Assembly (NCBI GenBank): GCA_039934035.1 | Contig: JBDTMZ010000033.1 | Location: 52,771-116,770 of the forward strand | Reading direction: 5' to 3' | Origin: Solibacter sp039934035 | GTDB lineage: Bacteria; Acidobacteriota; Terriglobia; Bryobacterales; Bryobacteraceae | Length of the DNA stretch: 64,000 bases | In this document: piece by piece, positions 26,804 to 36,600 of the stretch | Position numbering within the stretch: the first letter of the stretch is position 1 | Layout: every line of letters begins with the position of its first letter | Notes under the pieces: generated by a model | Databases searched by the model: none | Told to the model about the DNA's origin: nothing | Seen by the model: only the letters and a program-made list of their open reading frames with translations | Program-made: the position numbers and the translations under genes

Positions 26804-27961
26804 ATGAACCTCGAATTGATCGACATTTTCGACGAACCCTCGCGCGTCGAGAACATCTGGAAGAGCCTGGCGACAGAAGGCGCGCGCTCATACTTTCTCT
26901 CGTGGGGTTGGATCGAAAACTGGCTTGCCAGCCTGCCCCGGCAGGTCCCGATTAAGCTGGCGGTATTGAAGGAGGGAGACGAACCGGTTTGCGCATTCTT
27001 CCTGGGCCGCGCCAAGGTCGCAAACCAGAAAGTATTTCGCAGTCGGGCTCTTCTGCTCAACCAGACTGGATGTTGGGCGTACGACCGGCTGTATATCGAG
27101 GGAAACTCCGTCGTCTGCAAGGGAACGCCGGCGTGCTCGTTGCAGCAGATTGTCGACGCGCTGCCTGGCGACTGGGAGGAGTTTTATCTGAGCGCCCTCG
27201 ACCCCTCTTCATTCCCGGGCAACGCGCTTTCCAGCCTGACTGGACGCAATGAACTGATGATCGCGCGAGTGCTCCCGTGTCCCTATGTGGATCTCCAACT
27301 CGTCCGCGATAAGGGCGGCAACTATCCGGCGGTCCTCCGCTCGAATATCAGGGCTCAAATCCGCCGGACGGTTCGGATCTATGAAACGCAGGCTCCCATC
27401 GTCACGGAGATGGCCCATGACGTCGCCTCTGCGATGGATATCTATCGGGAGTTGATTGACCTGCACCAGGCTTCGTGGACCACGCGGAAGAAGGACGGAG
27501 CCTTTGCTACTGAGTACTTCCGGGAGTTTCATCGGAAGCTCATCGAGAAGCGAATCCACAGTGGGGAGATTCAATTGCTGCGTGTCCGCTGCGCCGGAAA
27601 GACCATAGGGTGTTTATACAATTTCGTGTTCCGGGGCACGGTGTATTTCTACCAAAGCGGTCTAGCTTACAGTGACGACAACCGTGTGAAGCCCGGCTAC
27701 GTCTGCCACGCAGAGGCGATCCGTCTCAGTGCGGAAACGGGTGCTGACGCGTACGACTTCATGGCGGGTTCTGACGAGTATAAGCAGAGGCTGGCGACAC
27801 ACCAACGTTCCATGATCTGGGCACGAGTACAGAAGCCAAAGCTCAAGTTCCGCATCGAGAGACTGGCCCGGCGTGCCGCGATTGATGGTCTGGCGTTGTA
27901 TCGCAAGTGGAAATCGGGAAAGCGGACCGGAGTGACGGTGCCGGCGGGTAACGAGGCATGA
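26804..27961 (+). CDS. FemAB/CelD-like (BioF2-type) acyltransferase
   Basis: ATG 26804 gives a 385-residue protein with a double-GNAT layout. 'RSYFLSWGWIENWLASLP' matches the N-terminal block of CelD/BcsL-like proteins. The conserved middle is 'RSNIRAQIRRTVRIYE', and the C-terminal block is 'VKPGYVCHAEAIRLSAETG' followed by 'YDFMAGSDEYKQRLA', characteristic of this family in exopolysaccharide loci. The likely reaction is transfer of an acyl or aminoacyl group to a sugar. The stop overlaps the ATG of another GNAT-like gene (ATGA), so the two probably act together. Confidence 0.82.
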   Translation: MNLELIDIFDEPSRVENIWKSLATEGARSYFLSWGWIENWLASLPRQVPIKLAVLKEGDEPVCAFFLGRAKVANQKVFRSRALLLNQTGCWAYDRLYIEGNSVVCKGTPACSLQQIVDALPGDWEEFYLSALDPSSFPGNALSSLTGRNELMIARVLPCPYVDLQLVRDKGGNYPAVLRSNIRAQIRRTVRIYETQAPIVTEMAHDVASAMDIYRELIDLHQASWTTRKKDGAFATEYFREFHRKLIEKRIHSGEIQLLRVRCAGKTIGCLYNFVFRGTVYFYQSGLAYSDDNRVKPGYVCHAEAIRLSAETGADAYDFMAGSDEYKQRLATHQRSMIWARVQKPKLKFRIERLARRAAIDGLALYRKWKSGKRTGVTVPAGNEA

Positions 27962-28602
27962 ACCTGGTTGCGATCGCCCGACGCATGCTGCGCCTGGCTG
28001 CTGCGATTCTGAGCGTGAGACGCAAGATTGTGTTTTCGGTCGATCTGACTCAGGTTCGAGGCCTCGCGGCGAAGATTCCCGTAGAGTACAGCTTCGGCAA
28101 CGCCGACGACCTGCCGCGGCTTCGCATCGACCCTACCTTTGATCAGGCTGCGCTCGCGTTTGCCCGGGAGCGCCTGGAAGCCGGCGATCGGTTGGTGTTG
28201 GCCGAACTGGGAGACGAATTGGTCTATTACAGCTGGTTGATGCTCGGGCGGATGGACCTGGGAATGCGACGACACTACAGCCTGGGCCGGGACACGGTTT
28301 ACAGCTACCGCGTCTTCACTGCCGAAGCACAGCGCCGTCGAGGGCTGTTCGGCGGCTACTATGCTTATGTTGCCGAGACCCTTCTCCCTATGGGATATGT
28401 TAGGGCAGTGACTTGGGTGGAAGTGCGCAATCGCGCGTCCATCCATGCCCACGACGCGCTGGGGCTGAGTCGGATCGGGTCGATCTGGCAGTTCCGCCTT
28501 TTGTTTCGAGTGTTCCATTTCGTTTCGTCCGGGACGCGCCGCAGCATGGACGGCAAGCACATGCACGGCAGTCGCCTGGCCACCGCACGGCCGCAAGCCT
28601 GA
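27958..28602 (+). CDS. Small GNAT-like protein
   Basis: A 214-residue protein with an N-terminal amphipathic/hydrophobic helix (ARRMLRLAAAILSVRRK). A GNAT-like core follows: 'VLAELGDELVYYSWLMLG', 'YSYRVFTAEAQRRRGLFG' (the R-R-G-L-F-G segment corresponds to the acyl-donor pyrophosphate loop) and 'AVTWVEVRNRASIHAHDALG', which matches the final GNAT helix. It is ATGA-coupled to the FemAB/CelD-like gene. It likely acylates a sugar or modifies a donor; the substrate is unknown. GNAT assignment is moderately secure from the pattern alone. Confidence 0.7.
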   Translation: MNLVAIARRMLRLAAAILSVRRKIVFSVDLTQVRGLAAKIPVEYSFGNADDLPRLRIDPTFDQAALAFARERLEAGDRLVLAELGDELVYYSWLMLGRMDLGMRRHYSLGRDTVYSYRVFTAEAQRRRGLFGGYYAYVAETLLPMGYVRAVTWVEVRNRASIHAHDALGLSRIGSIWQFRLLFRVFHFVSSGTRRSMDGKHMHGSRLATARPQA

Positions 28603-28611
28603 ACTCCCTCA

Positions 28612-29814
28612 ATGCGCGACTCTCTCAAAAGCATGCGTCTGGTGATTACGTCGCATGTCGTACACTACGGAAATCGCGGTGCGCTGTTCGCCTACGGCCC
28701 CTATGCTCGCGAAATCGATCTCTGGGCCGATCTCTTCAAGGAGGTGGTGATTGCCTCCCCGTATATCGAATCGGAGCCCCCGGGCGACTGTCTCGCCTTC
28801 TCGCGGCCCAACATATCGATTAGCCCTCAGCGGATGGCCGGAGGCGAGACGCTACGGGCAAAACTATGGCTCGCGCTCTCGATGCCGGTCATGATCGTCG
28901 GTTTGGCCCGCGCGCTTTGGCGGGCGGATGCAATTCACGTGCGCTGCCCCGGCAACCTTGGACTCCTTGGATGCTGTCTTGCGCCCCTGCTGTCGCGTCG
29001 CCTGGTGGCCAAGTACGCTGCACAGTGGAATCCGGCCGTGAACGAGCCATGGTCCGCACGCTTCCAGAAGTTTGTCCTGCGCTCCCGATGGTGGCGCGGT
29101 CCCGTAACGGTCTATGGCGAATGGCCCGGACAGCCACGGCACGTCGTCCCGTTTTTCACCTCGCTGCTCTCCGGCGAACATCTGCAGCGCGCTCGCCAGG
29201 CGTCTCTCCGGCCTCGCAATGGGAGGCCACTGCGCATTCTATACACTGGGAGACTGTCGACGTCCAAGAATGTGGACAGCGTGATTCATTCCGTGGCCGA
29301 GGCCAAAAGCAAAGGCTGCGAGTTGGCGCTGACAATTGTCGGCACGGGGCCCGAGCGGCCGCACCTGGAGTCGCTGGTGCGCGAGTCCGGACTGTCCGGC
29401 CTGGTCGACTTCACCGGAGGAATTACCTTCGCTTCCGTGATCGATCGCTTGGAACAGGCCGATGTTCTCGTACTGACATCCGAAACGGAAGGCTGGCCAA
29501 AATCAATCGCGGAAGGCATGGCATTCGGTCTCGTGTGCATTGGCGCCAACAGGGGATTCGTGCCCGAAATGCTGGCCGAGGGCCGGGGGTTGGTGGTAGA
29601 ACCGGGAAATCGGCAAGCATTGTCGGCACTGTTAGTCGATATCGCCCAACATCCCGAAACGTACGGCGAGATGCGCACGAAAGCCGCGGCGTGGGCGCAG
29701 CGTTTCTCGCTCGAAGGACTCCGCGAGGCGATCCATCAACTCCTTGTGAAACACTGGGCCATCGACCTGCCCTCCGCCCCGTCTGAAGTGCCGTGTTCGA
29801 GCAGGCAAACATGA
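28612..29814 (+). CDS. Glycosyltransferase family 4
   Basis: A 400-residue GT-B enzyme; ATG 28612 is used, with ATG 28633 seven codons later equally possible ('MRLVITSHVVHYGNRGALFA'). The donor-binding half has 'LRILYTGRLSTSKNVDSVI', 'LALTIVGTGPERPHLESLV' and 'VLVLTSETEGWPKSIAEGMA' (E-x7-E). It adds one sugar to the lipid-linked unit. It is followed by another GT4 with an ATGA overlap at 29811, giving a run of three consecutive glycosyltransferases. Confidence 0.88.
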   Translation: MRDSLKSMRLVITSHVVHYGNRGALFAYGPYAREIDLWADLFKEVVIASPYIESEPPGDCLAFSRPNISISPQRMAGGETLRAKLWLALSMPVMIVGLARALWRADAIHVRCPGNLGLLGCCLAPLLSRRLVAKYAAQWNPAVNEPWSARFQKFVLRSRWWRGPVTVYGEWPGQPRHVVPFFTSLLSGEHLQRARQASLRPRNGRPLRILYTGRLSTSKNVDSVIHSVAEAKSKGCELALTIVGTGPERPHLESLVRESGLSGLVDFTGGITFASVIDRLEQADVLVLTSETEGWPKSIAEGMAFGLVCIGANRGFVPEMLAEGRGLVVEPGNRQALSALLVDIAQHPETYGEMRTKAAAWAQRFSLEGLREAIHQLLVKHWAIDLPSAPSEVPCSSRQT

Positions 29815-30923
29815 GCCGCATTGGCGTGATGCAAGTGATCGATGCGCTGAAAATCGGAGGCGCGGAGCGCGTCGCGGTTGATTTCGCCAACCTTCTCCCA
29901 AGGGCGCACTATGCGGCGTACCTATGCACCACCCGCACCGAAGGACCCTTTTCACAACTCCTTGATGGCGATGTGACACGTCTGATGTTACAACGAACGG
30001 GCCGCTTCGATAGCGCCGCGTTGCGCCACCTTGTCCGGTTCATTCGGCAAAATGATATCCGCATCCTGCACGCACATGGTTCCTCCCTGTTCTTCGCCAG
30101 CCTGGCTTCAATGTTTCCGCCATATCCCAGGGTGATATGGCACGATCACTATGGGCGCCACGCCTATAACGACCGCCCGGTTTGGCTGTACCGGGCCGCC
30201 ACCAGGCGTGTGGCGGGGGTCATCACCGTCAATCAACCACTCGCTGATTGGTCCAGGCAGGCCTTACGCGTACCGACTCATCGGGTCTGGTATTTGCCAA
30301 ACCCGATCCGTGAGTCACGGACGCAAGACCTTGCGTCCGGGTTACCCGGCGAACCGGGGATGCGGATTGTGTGTCTCGCGAATATTCGTCCGCAGAAAGA
30401 TCACGCCAACCTCCTCGTTGCGATGTCGCTCCTGACGGCGAAGTTGCCCCGAGCTCATCTGCTGTTGGTTGGCGACACGGCCGACCCTGCTTACCGCGAT
30501 TCCATACTGCGCCAGATTCCAGCCCGCGGCCTGGAGCAGAATGTGACTTATCTCGGACCCCGGAACGACGTCGGCGCGATACTTCGTGCGTGCGATGTGG
30601 GAGTCCTCGGGTCGCAGTCGGAAGGACTCCCGCTGGCGCTCCTGGAATACGGCATCTCTGGACTGGCCACGGTTGCCACCGACGTTGGTCAATGCGCTGA
30701 AGTCCTGGACGGTGGAGATGGTGGGTTGCTGGTGCCACCTTCGGCCCCGGAGGCAATGTGCGAAGCGCTCCACTCTCTTCTCGTCTCCGAGGCGCGCCGC
30801 AGGCGATACGCCAACCGGTTGGCCGAGCACGTAAGAGCTGTGCATTCGTCGGAACGCGTGATCGCTCGCGTTTGTGGCGTTTACGAGCGCGTACTGGATT
30901 GCGGACGCGACCAGAATAGCTGA
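29811..30923 (+). CDS. Glycosyltransferase family 4
   Basis: ATG 29811 overlaps the preceding stop. 'GVMQVIDALKIGGAERVAVD' is the standard GT4 N-terminus with the GGAE motif. The C-terminal half has 'GMRIVCLANIRPQKDHANLL', 'AHLLLVGDTADP', 'VTYLGPRNDVGAILRACDVG' and 'GSQSEGLPLALLEYG' (E-x7-E). The length of 370 residues is typical. No membrane segments. The sugar donor is unknown. Confidence 0.9.
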   Translation: MSRIGVMQVIDALKIGGAERVAVDFANLLPRAHYAAYLCTTRTEGPFSQLLDGDVTRLMLQRTGRFDSAALRHLVRFIRQNDIRILHAHGSSLFFASLASMFPPYPRVIWHDHYGRHAYNDRPVWLYRAATRRVAGVITVNQPLADWSRQALRVPTHRVWYLPNPIRESRTQDLASGLPGEPGMRIVCLANIRPQKDHANLLVAMSLLTAKLPRAHLLLVGDTADPAYRDSILRQIPARGLEQNVTYLGPRNDVGAILRACDVGVLGSQSEGLPLALLEYGISGLATVATDVGQCAEVLDGGDGGLLVPPSAPEAMCEALHSLLVSEARRRRYANRLAEHVRAVHSSERVIARVCGVYERVLDCGRDQNS

Positions 30924-30934
30924 TTGACTCCTCC

Positions 30935-31984
30935 ATGACTTCGGTCAGCATCGTCATACCGTGCCGTAACGAGAAGGGCCATGTCCGGCTCCTCCTGGAT
31001 GGTATTCTGTCCCAGGATTTTGGCGGCCTGACTTGGGAAGCCCTGATCGCGGACGGCATGAGCAGGGACGGTACCCGGGAGATCGTCTCGGAATACATGG
31101 CGCGAGAACCTCGGATTCGCATGGTCGACAATCCGGGACGGATTGTGTCTAGCGGCCTGAACCTTGCCATCCTCGCGGCCACCGGCGAGATTGTCGTGCG
31201 GATGGACGCGCATACCGTGTATGCGCCCGACTACGTGCGCAAATGCGTCTTCTGGTTGAAGAAGACGGAGGCCGACTGTGTCGGAGGTCCGTGGCAGGCC
31301 CGCGGGTCCACATATACCAGCAGGGCTATCGCCGCGGCGTTCCAGTCCCCGTTATCCGCGGGGGGCGCGCGTTCTCACAATCCTTCGTTCGAGGGTTTCG
31401 TTGACACCGTCTATCTCGGTTGCTGGAGAAGGTCTACACTGCAAGCGCTCGGCGGTTTCGACGAGGACCTGGTGCGCAATCAGGACGACGAACTGAGCCT
31501 CCGTATCCATCTGCGTGGCGGCAAGTTGTGGCAGACGCCGGATATCGTTTCCTGGTATTGTCCACGATCCAGCCTGCGTGCGCTGCTTCACCAGTATTAC
31601 CAGTATGGCTTCTGGAAGGTCGCAGTGATCCGCAAGCATCGTCGGCCCGCGTCGTGGCGACACCTCGTGCCGGGGCTGTTCCTTATGGGACTATCGGGGT
31701 TGTTGTTAGCCGCTATCGCAGGCTACACCCTCGGTCTCACGGTGATCGGTTGGATTTCGTTGACCGTGCTTGCCACGACGCTGTCTCTATACACACTGGC
31801 GCTCATTGGAGGAGCGATATTCGCGGGAATGCGCGCGGGCGCCGCTCTGTTTCCGATCTTGCTATGCATCTTTCCCTGCTTTCACTTCGGCTATGGGCTG
31901 GGATTTCTGCATGGCATGTGGTATTGGCGCATACGAGATGGCCGCCCGGCGCCGGCGAAAGCCGCGACGGAGCTAACTCGTTGA
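30935..31984 (+). CDS. Membrane-anchored glycosyltransferase family 2
   Basis: A GT-A enzyme starting with 'TSVSIVIPCRNEKGHVRLLL'. The acidic motifs are 'IADGMSRDGT', 'VVRMDAHTVY' (DxD-like) and 'RNQDDELSLRI' (ED motif), and 'GYDPSL'-type substitutes are not seen. After residue ~230 there are three or four hydrophobic segments, including 'VPGLFLMGLSGLLLAAIAGY', so the protein is membrane-attached like ExoA-type transferases. 349 residues. It is the last gene of the glycosyltransferase run before the secreted proteins. Confidence 0.88.
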   Translation: MTSVSIVIPCRNEKGHVRLLLDGILSQDFGGLTWEALIADGMSRDGTREIVSEYMAREPRIRMVDNPGRIVSSGLNLAILAATGEIVVRMDAHTVYAPDYVRKCVFWLKKTEADCVGGPWQARGSTYTSRAIAAAFQSPLSAGGARSHNPSFEGFVDTVYLGCWRRSTLQALGGFDEDLVRNQDDELSLRIHLRGGKLWQTPDIVSWYCPRSSLRALLHQYYQYGFWKVAVIRKHRRPASWRHLVPGLFLMGLSGLLLAAIAGYTLGLTVIGWISLTVLATTLSLYTLALIGGAIFAGMRAGAALFPILLCIFPCFHFGYGLGFLHGMWYWRIRDGRPAPAKAATELTR

Positions 31985-32022
31985 ACGGCGCGATGACTCA
32001 GCAGGCCGGGTAGGGACGGTAT

Positions 32023-33621
32023 ATGTGTAAGTTACAAATTCCCACTAGTTTATTGGTCGTTCTGCTCGCTTATGGCCTGATCTCACCGGGGCGCAATTTG
32101 GCGCAGACGATGCCGCCGCATGAGTCCGAAAGCCGCCCGCAAAGGCTACCTGGCAGGATCCGCCAACATTTCGTAGCCCCAACCGGGTCGCCGAGCGGCG
32201 ACGGCACCAGGGGTCGCCCGTGGGATCTGCAGACAGCGCTGTCACAGCCCGCATCGGTGCAACCAGGGGATACGATTTGGGTGCGTCAGGGCGTCTATGG
32301 CAACGGCCTAAGTATCTTTTATAGCCGTCTGGTCGGCAGAGCAACCGCCCCTATAATTATCCGACAGTACCCGGGCGAGCGCGCCACCATCAATGGTTGG
32401 TTGCAGATCGGGTGTTGCGATAAAGACCCACATCCGGACCAAGGGGCATTTGTCTGGGTCTGGGGCCTGGAATTTGCCAGTTCCATTGTCGACCGCACCG
32501 GAACTCCGGCTGGCCCGCCGTCTTACGGCTCCTCGGTGATCCTTGACGCAATCGATACTTGGGCGCCGGGCACGAAGTTGATCAACAACATCATTCACGA
32601 TACGCGAACCGGTATTTCGATGTGGGAGGAAGCTGTCGGAGCCGAAGCCCACGGCAACATCATTTACTTTAATGGGTTCCAAGCCAGCGACCGTGGGCAT
32701 GGGCATGGCTTCTACGTTCAGAACAAGACAGGCCAGATGGAGATTTCGAACAACATCGTGTTTGACCAATTCGATAATGGAATGCAGTTCTATGGCACCG
32801 AGGCGGCGAGTGTGAAGAACATCGCGGTTCAGAACAACGTATCGTTCAACAATGGCTTCATCTCTGCCGGTCCCCAACCCGGCGATAACGTGATCTTCAG
32901 CAATTCGAATGGTGTTTCCGGGGTGCAACTGACAGGCAACCACTTTTACACGCCTCCTCAGATGAACTTGGGCTACAACGAACTTGGGTGGGCCTCTCCG
33001 AATCTGGATCTTGTGGCGCGGAAGAACTACTTCATCGGAGGATTTCAGGCGGTTGCGATCGGCAACTGGCAGTCCGTCACTTTCCAGGAAAACACAGTCT
33101 ATTCGAGTGAAAAATACTTGATGTCGCTGTCCAGCCAGAATCCCACATCGTCTTTCAAGTGGGACAACAATACATACTATGGATCCGGACTGTTCCAATT
33201 TAATGGCGGAGGTACCTTCTTCGGGGGCTGGTCTGCCAAGAGTGGAGTGGATGCGAACAGCACGTTTCGGTCGGGTGATCCAACCGGCCTGTGGACGTTC
33301 GTTCTGCCGAATCGATATGAGCCGGGCCGCGCCAATATTGTGGTCTATAACTGGGACGCCTCGCCCTCGGTCAGCGTCGACGTCAGCAGTGCGATTGCGC
33401 CGGGCGTCGCCTACGAGATCCGGGACGCCCAGAACTTCTTCGGCGGAGCCCTCGTGACGGGAACTTACGACGGGAAGCCGGTCGCTATTCCCTTCACGGG
33501 ACTAACCCTCTCGAAGCCCAATGGCACAATTCCCACGCCCCCGGCGCACACCGCCCCGAGATTTGGAACCTTCGTTTTAAGAGTTATCTCTGAGCCAACT
33601 CTAGCCCGAATGCGCGACTGA
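32023..33621 (+). CDS. Secreted parallel beta-helix protein
   Basis: A 532-residue protein with a signal peptide (hydrophobic LLVVLLAYGLISPGRNLAQT). After 'GSPSGDGTRGRPWDLQTALS' comes the 'GDTIWVRQGVYG' strand pattern of right-handed parallel beta-helix proteins, as in polysaccharide lyases and glycoside hydrolases. Rungs rich in NN and 'NNIVFD' follow. The C-terminal ~100 residues, from 'NRYEPGRANIVVYNWD' to 'TFVLRV', form a separate domain also present in the minus-strand protein at 50533-54387. The fold suggests binding or cleavage of a polysaccharide, perhaps the one made here, but no catalytic residues can be assigned. It is placed between biosynthesis genes and the giant protein. Confidence 0.8.
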   Translation: MCKLQIPTSLLVVLLAYGLISPGRNLAQTMPPHESESRPQRLPGRIRQHFVAPTGSPSGDGTRGRPWDLQTALSQPASVQPGDTIWVRQGVYGNGLSIFYSRLVGRATAPIIIRQYPGERATINGWLQIGCCDKDPHPDQGAFVWVWGLEFASSIVDRTGTPAGPPSYGSSVILDAIDTWAPGTKLINNIIHDTRTGISMWEEAVGAEAHGNIIYFNGFQASDRGHGHGFYVQNKTGQMEISNNIVFDQFDNGMQFYGTEAASVKNIAVQNNVSFNNGFISAGPQPGDNVIFSNSNGVSGVQLTGNHFYTPPQMNLGYNELGWASPNLDLVARKNYFIGGFQAVAIGNWQSVTFQENTVYSSEKYLMSLSSQNPTSSFKWDNNTYYGSGLFQFNGGGTFFGGWSAKSGVDANSTFRSGDPTGLWTFVLPNRYEPGRANIVVYNWDASPSVSVDVSSAIAPGVAYEIRDAQNFFGGALVTGTYDGKPVAIPFTGLTLSKPNGTIPTPPAHTAPRFGTFVLRVISEPTLARMRD

Positions 33622-33698
33622 TCCGATTGACTCGGAAGTGATTTGCCAAACTGAACCAGACGCAAAGAACGCCGACAAACAACCAAAGCTGGTTAACT

Positions 33699-36600
33699 AT
33701 GCTGCGAAAGCTCATTCTCCTTTGTATTACCGGTATCTCGGTGCAAAACGGCGCGCTTGCCGGAAATTCGGCCGCCTTTCAAGGTCTCGACACAACCACC
33801 AAGGGCAATTGGAAAGGTGCGTATGGCCAGGATGGCTACGTCATTGCTAACGACTCCAACGTCCTGCCGCAATACGCAACGGCCAACTCAACCGGCACAA
33901 CCCCTTATACCTGGATTGCGTCCAGTACCGACCCTCGCGCTCTTCTCAAGGGTAGTTCGGCTACCGATCGGATCGCCTCGACCTTTTACTCCAGCTCAAG
34001 CTTCAGCTTCGACATCAACCTGACTGACGGTCTCCCTCACCGTCTAGCGGTCTACTCTCTGGATCTGGAAACCAATGAGCGAAAGCAGACGGTGTCGATC
34101 CTCGACGCCGGCACCAACGCCGTCTTGAACAGCCAGCAACTCTCCGGCTTCCACAACGGCGTATACGCCGTCTGGAATGTTCAAGGGCATATCATCCTGA
34201 AAGTAACCTACGTCAGCGGCCTCAATGGAGTGCTCAGCGGCATCTTTTTTGGTGGTGGTGCGCCGCCTGGTCCGCCCGCTCCCACCGTCAACCTGACGAG
34301 CCCAGTTGCAGGTACCGTGTCGGGAACAGTTACGCTAACCGCCAATGCCGCCTCCACCGTGGGACTGGCGTCGGTGCAATTCCAGTTGGATGGAGCCAAT
34401 CTGGGTTCCCCCGTAACCGGGTCCGGCCCGCTCTTTTCCGCCCCATGGGATACCACTGCCTCCACAAATGGTTCGCACACATTGAAGGCGATTGCCGTAG
34501 ATACTCTGAGCCAGCAGACGACGTCTGCCGGCGTGACCGTCTCGGTCGCGAACGCAGTGTCGCCACCCGTTGTCAACATCACGGCGCCGTCGCCGGGAGC
34601 GGCGTCGGGGTTGGTCACGCTGAGTGCGAATGCAAGTTCCTCGGTGGGCATCGCCTCGGTTCAGTTCCGTCTGGACGGAGTCGCTGTTGGCAGTCCCGTA
34701 ACGGGCTCCGGCCCTGTGTATTCGATGTCCTGGAACTCCGCGGGCGCGGCCAATGGAGCGCACACACTGACTGCGCTCGCCACGGATACTCTTGGACAGC
34801 AAACCACGTCGGCCACTGTGACGGTCTCGGTATCGAACACAGGCAGTACGGCGGCGGCCACTTTCGTAAAGACCGACGGCGTGACGAAGGGCACTTGGAA
34901 GGGAACTTATGGCGCGGACGGCTACATCATCGCCAATGATTCCAACATCCCTCCGGCGTATGCGACCGTGACCTCGAGCGGAGCTCCGCCATACACATGG
35001 ACGCCATCGAGCACCGATCCGCGAGTGTTGTTGAAGGGCGCATCGGCCACCGATCGCATCGCGAGTGCGTTCTACACGTCAACCAATATGACCTTCGACG
35101 TCACGCTGACGGACGGGTCGCCTCATCAGGTGGCACTGTACTGTCTCGATTTGGAGACCACCACCCGCGCTCAAACCATCTCTATCCTCAACGCGAGCAC
35201 AAACGCCGTGCTAGACAGCCGCCCCATGAGCGGTTTCAACGGTGGCGTCTATGGGGTTTGGAACCTCCAGGGCCACGTCCTGATTCGAATAACTTTCACG
35301 GGGGGCCTGAACGCCGTGGTCAGCGGTCTTTTCTTCGGCGGCAGCGCGGCTCCTCCTCCCCCCCCGACAGTAAGTATGACCGCCCCTTCGGGCGGCACCG
35401 TCTCCGGAACCGTCTCGGTGGCAGCGACTGCCGCTTCTGCGGTTGGCCTGGCGTCGGTGCAGTTCCAATTGGATGGGACTACCCTCGGCGCCCCAGTTGG
35501 CGGAGGCGGACCGAATTTCACGATGCAGTGGAACACATCCACCGCTACCGCCGGCGCGCACACACTAAGAGCCGTCGCCACCGATACCCAGGGACAGAGC
35601 ACGCCCTCCGCCAGCGTGAATGTCGTGGTCGCGAACTCCGTAGTACTGCCCACGGTGAGCATCACTAGTCCTCCTAGCGGTCCGGTATCCGGCCAGATAT
35701 CGGTCACAGCCAATGCCTTCTCGCCCTCTGGCATCGCGTCTGTGCAATTCCGGTTGGACGGCGCCAATCTCGGGCAGCCGGTGACAGGCGTCGGACCTAC
35801 CTATTCCTCGCAGTGGGCAACCGCTGGCACAGCTGACGGACCGCACGCCCTGACCGCGGTCGCCACAGACACATTGGGGCAGCAGTCGACATCCTCCAGT
35901 GTCGCCGTCAACGTTGCCAATGGTTCGACAACTCAGCCTTCGGCAACGTTTGTTGGTCTTGACACGACAACAAAAGGCAATTGGAAAGGAAGCTACGGTC
36001 AAGACGGCTACCTCATCCCCAACGACTCCAACCTGCCCCCATCCTATGCCCGGATCGTTCCCGCTGGTGCCGCACAGTATACCTGGGTAGCCTCAACTAC
36101 CGACCCGCGTGGGCTGCTCAAAGGGGGTTCCGCCACTGATCGTATCGCGTCCACTTATTACTCCGGCGGTAGCTTTAGCTTCGACCTGGACCTGAGTGAC
36201 GGTCAATTGCATCGCGTCGCTCTGTACCTCCTCGATTTCGACAGCACGTCACGAGGCGAGACAATTTCAATTCTCAATGCAGCCACCAACGCTGTGCTGG
36301 GCAGCCAGCCCATGGCCAACTTCAATGGCGGTGTCTACGCCATCTGGAACCTTCAGGGGCACGTTATCATTCGGATAACTTACACTGGGGGATTGAACGC
36401 AGTATTGAGCGGTCTGCTGTTTGGAGGAAACGGTAGCGCCCCACCGCCGCCCCCAACCGTGAGCATGACCAGTCCGCCTCCGGGAGCGCTTTCGGGAAAC
36501 GTCCCCTTGGCAGCTTCGGCATCGGCTGCGGCAGGGATGGCCTCCGTCCAATTCCAGCTGGATGGAACCAACCTTGGCCCGGCTATTGCCGGCGTCGGGC

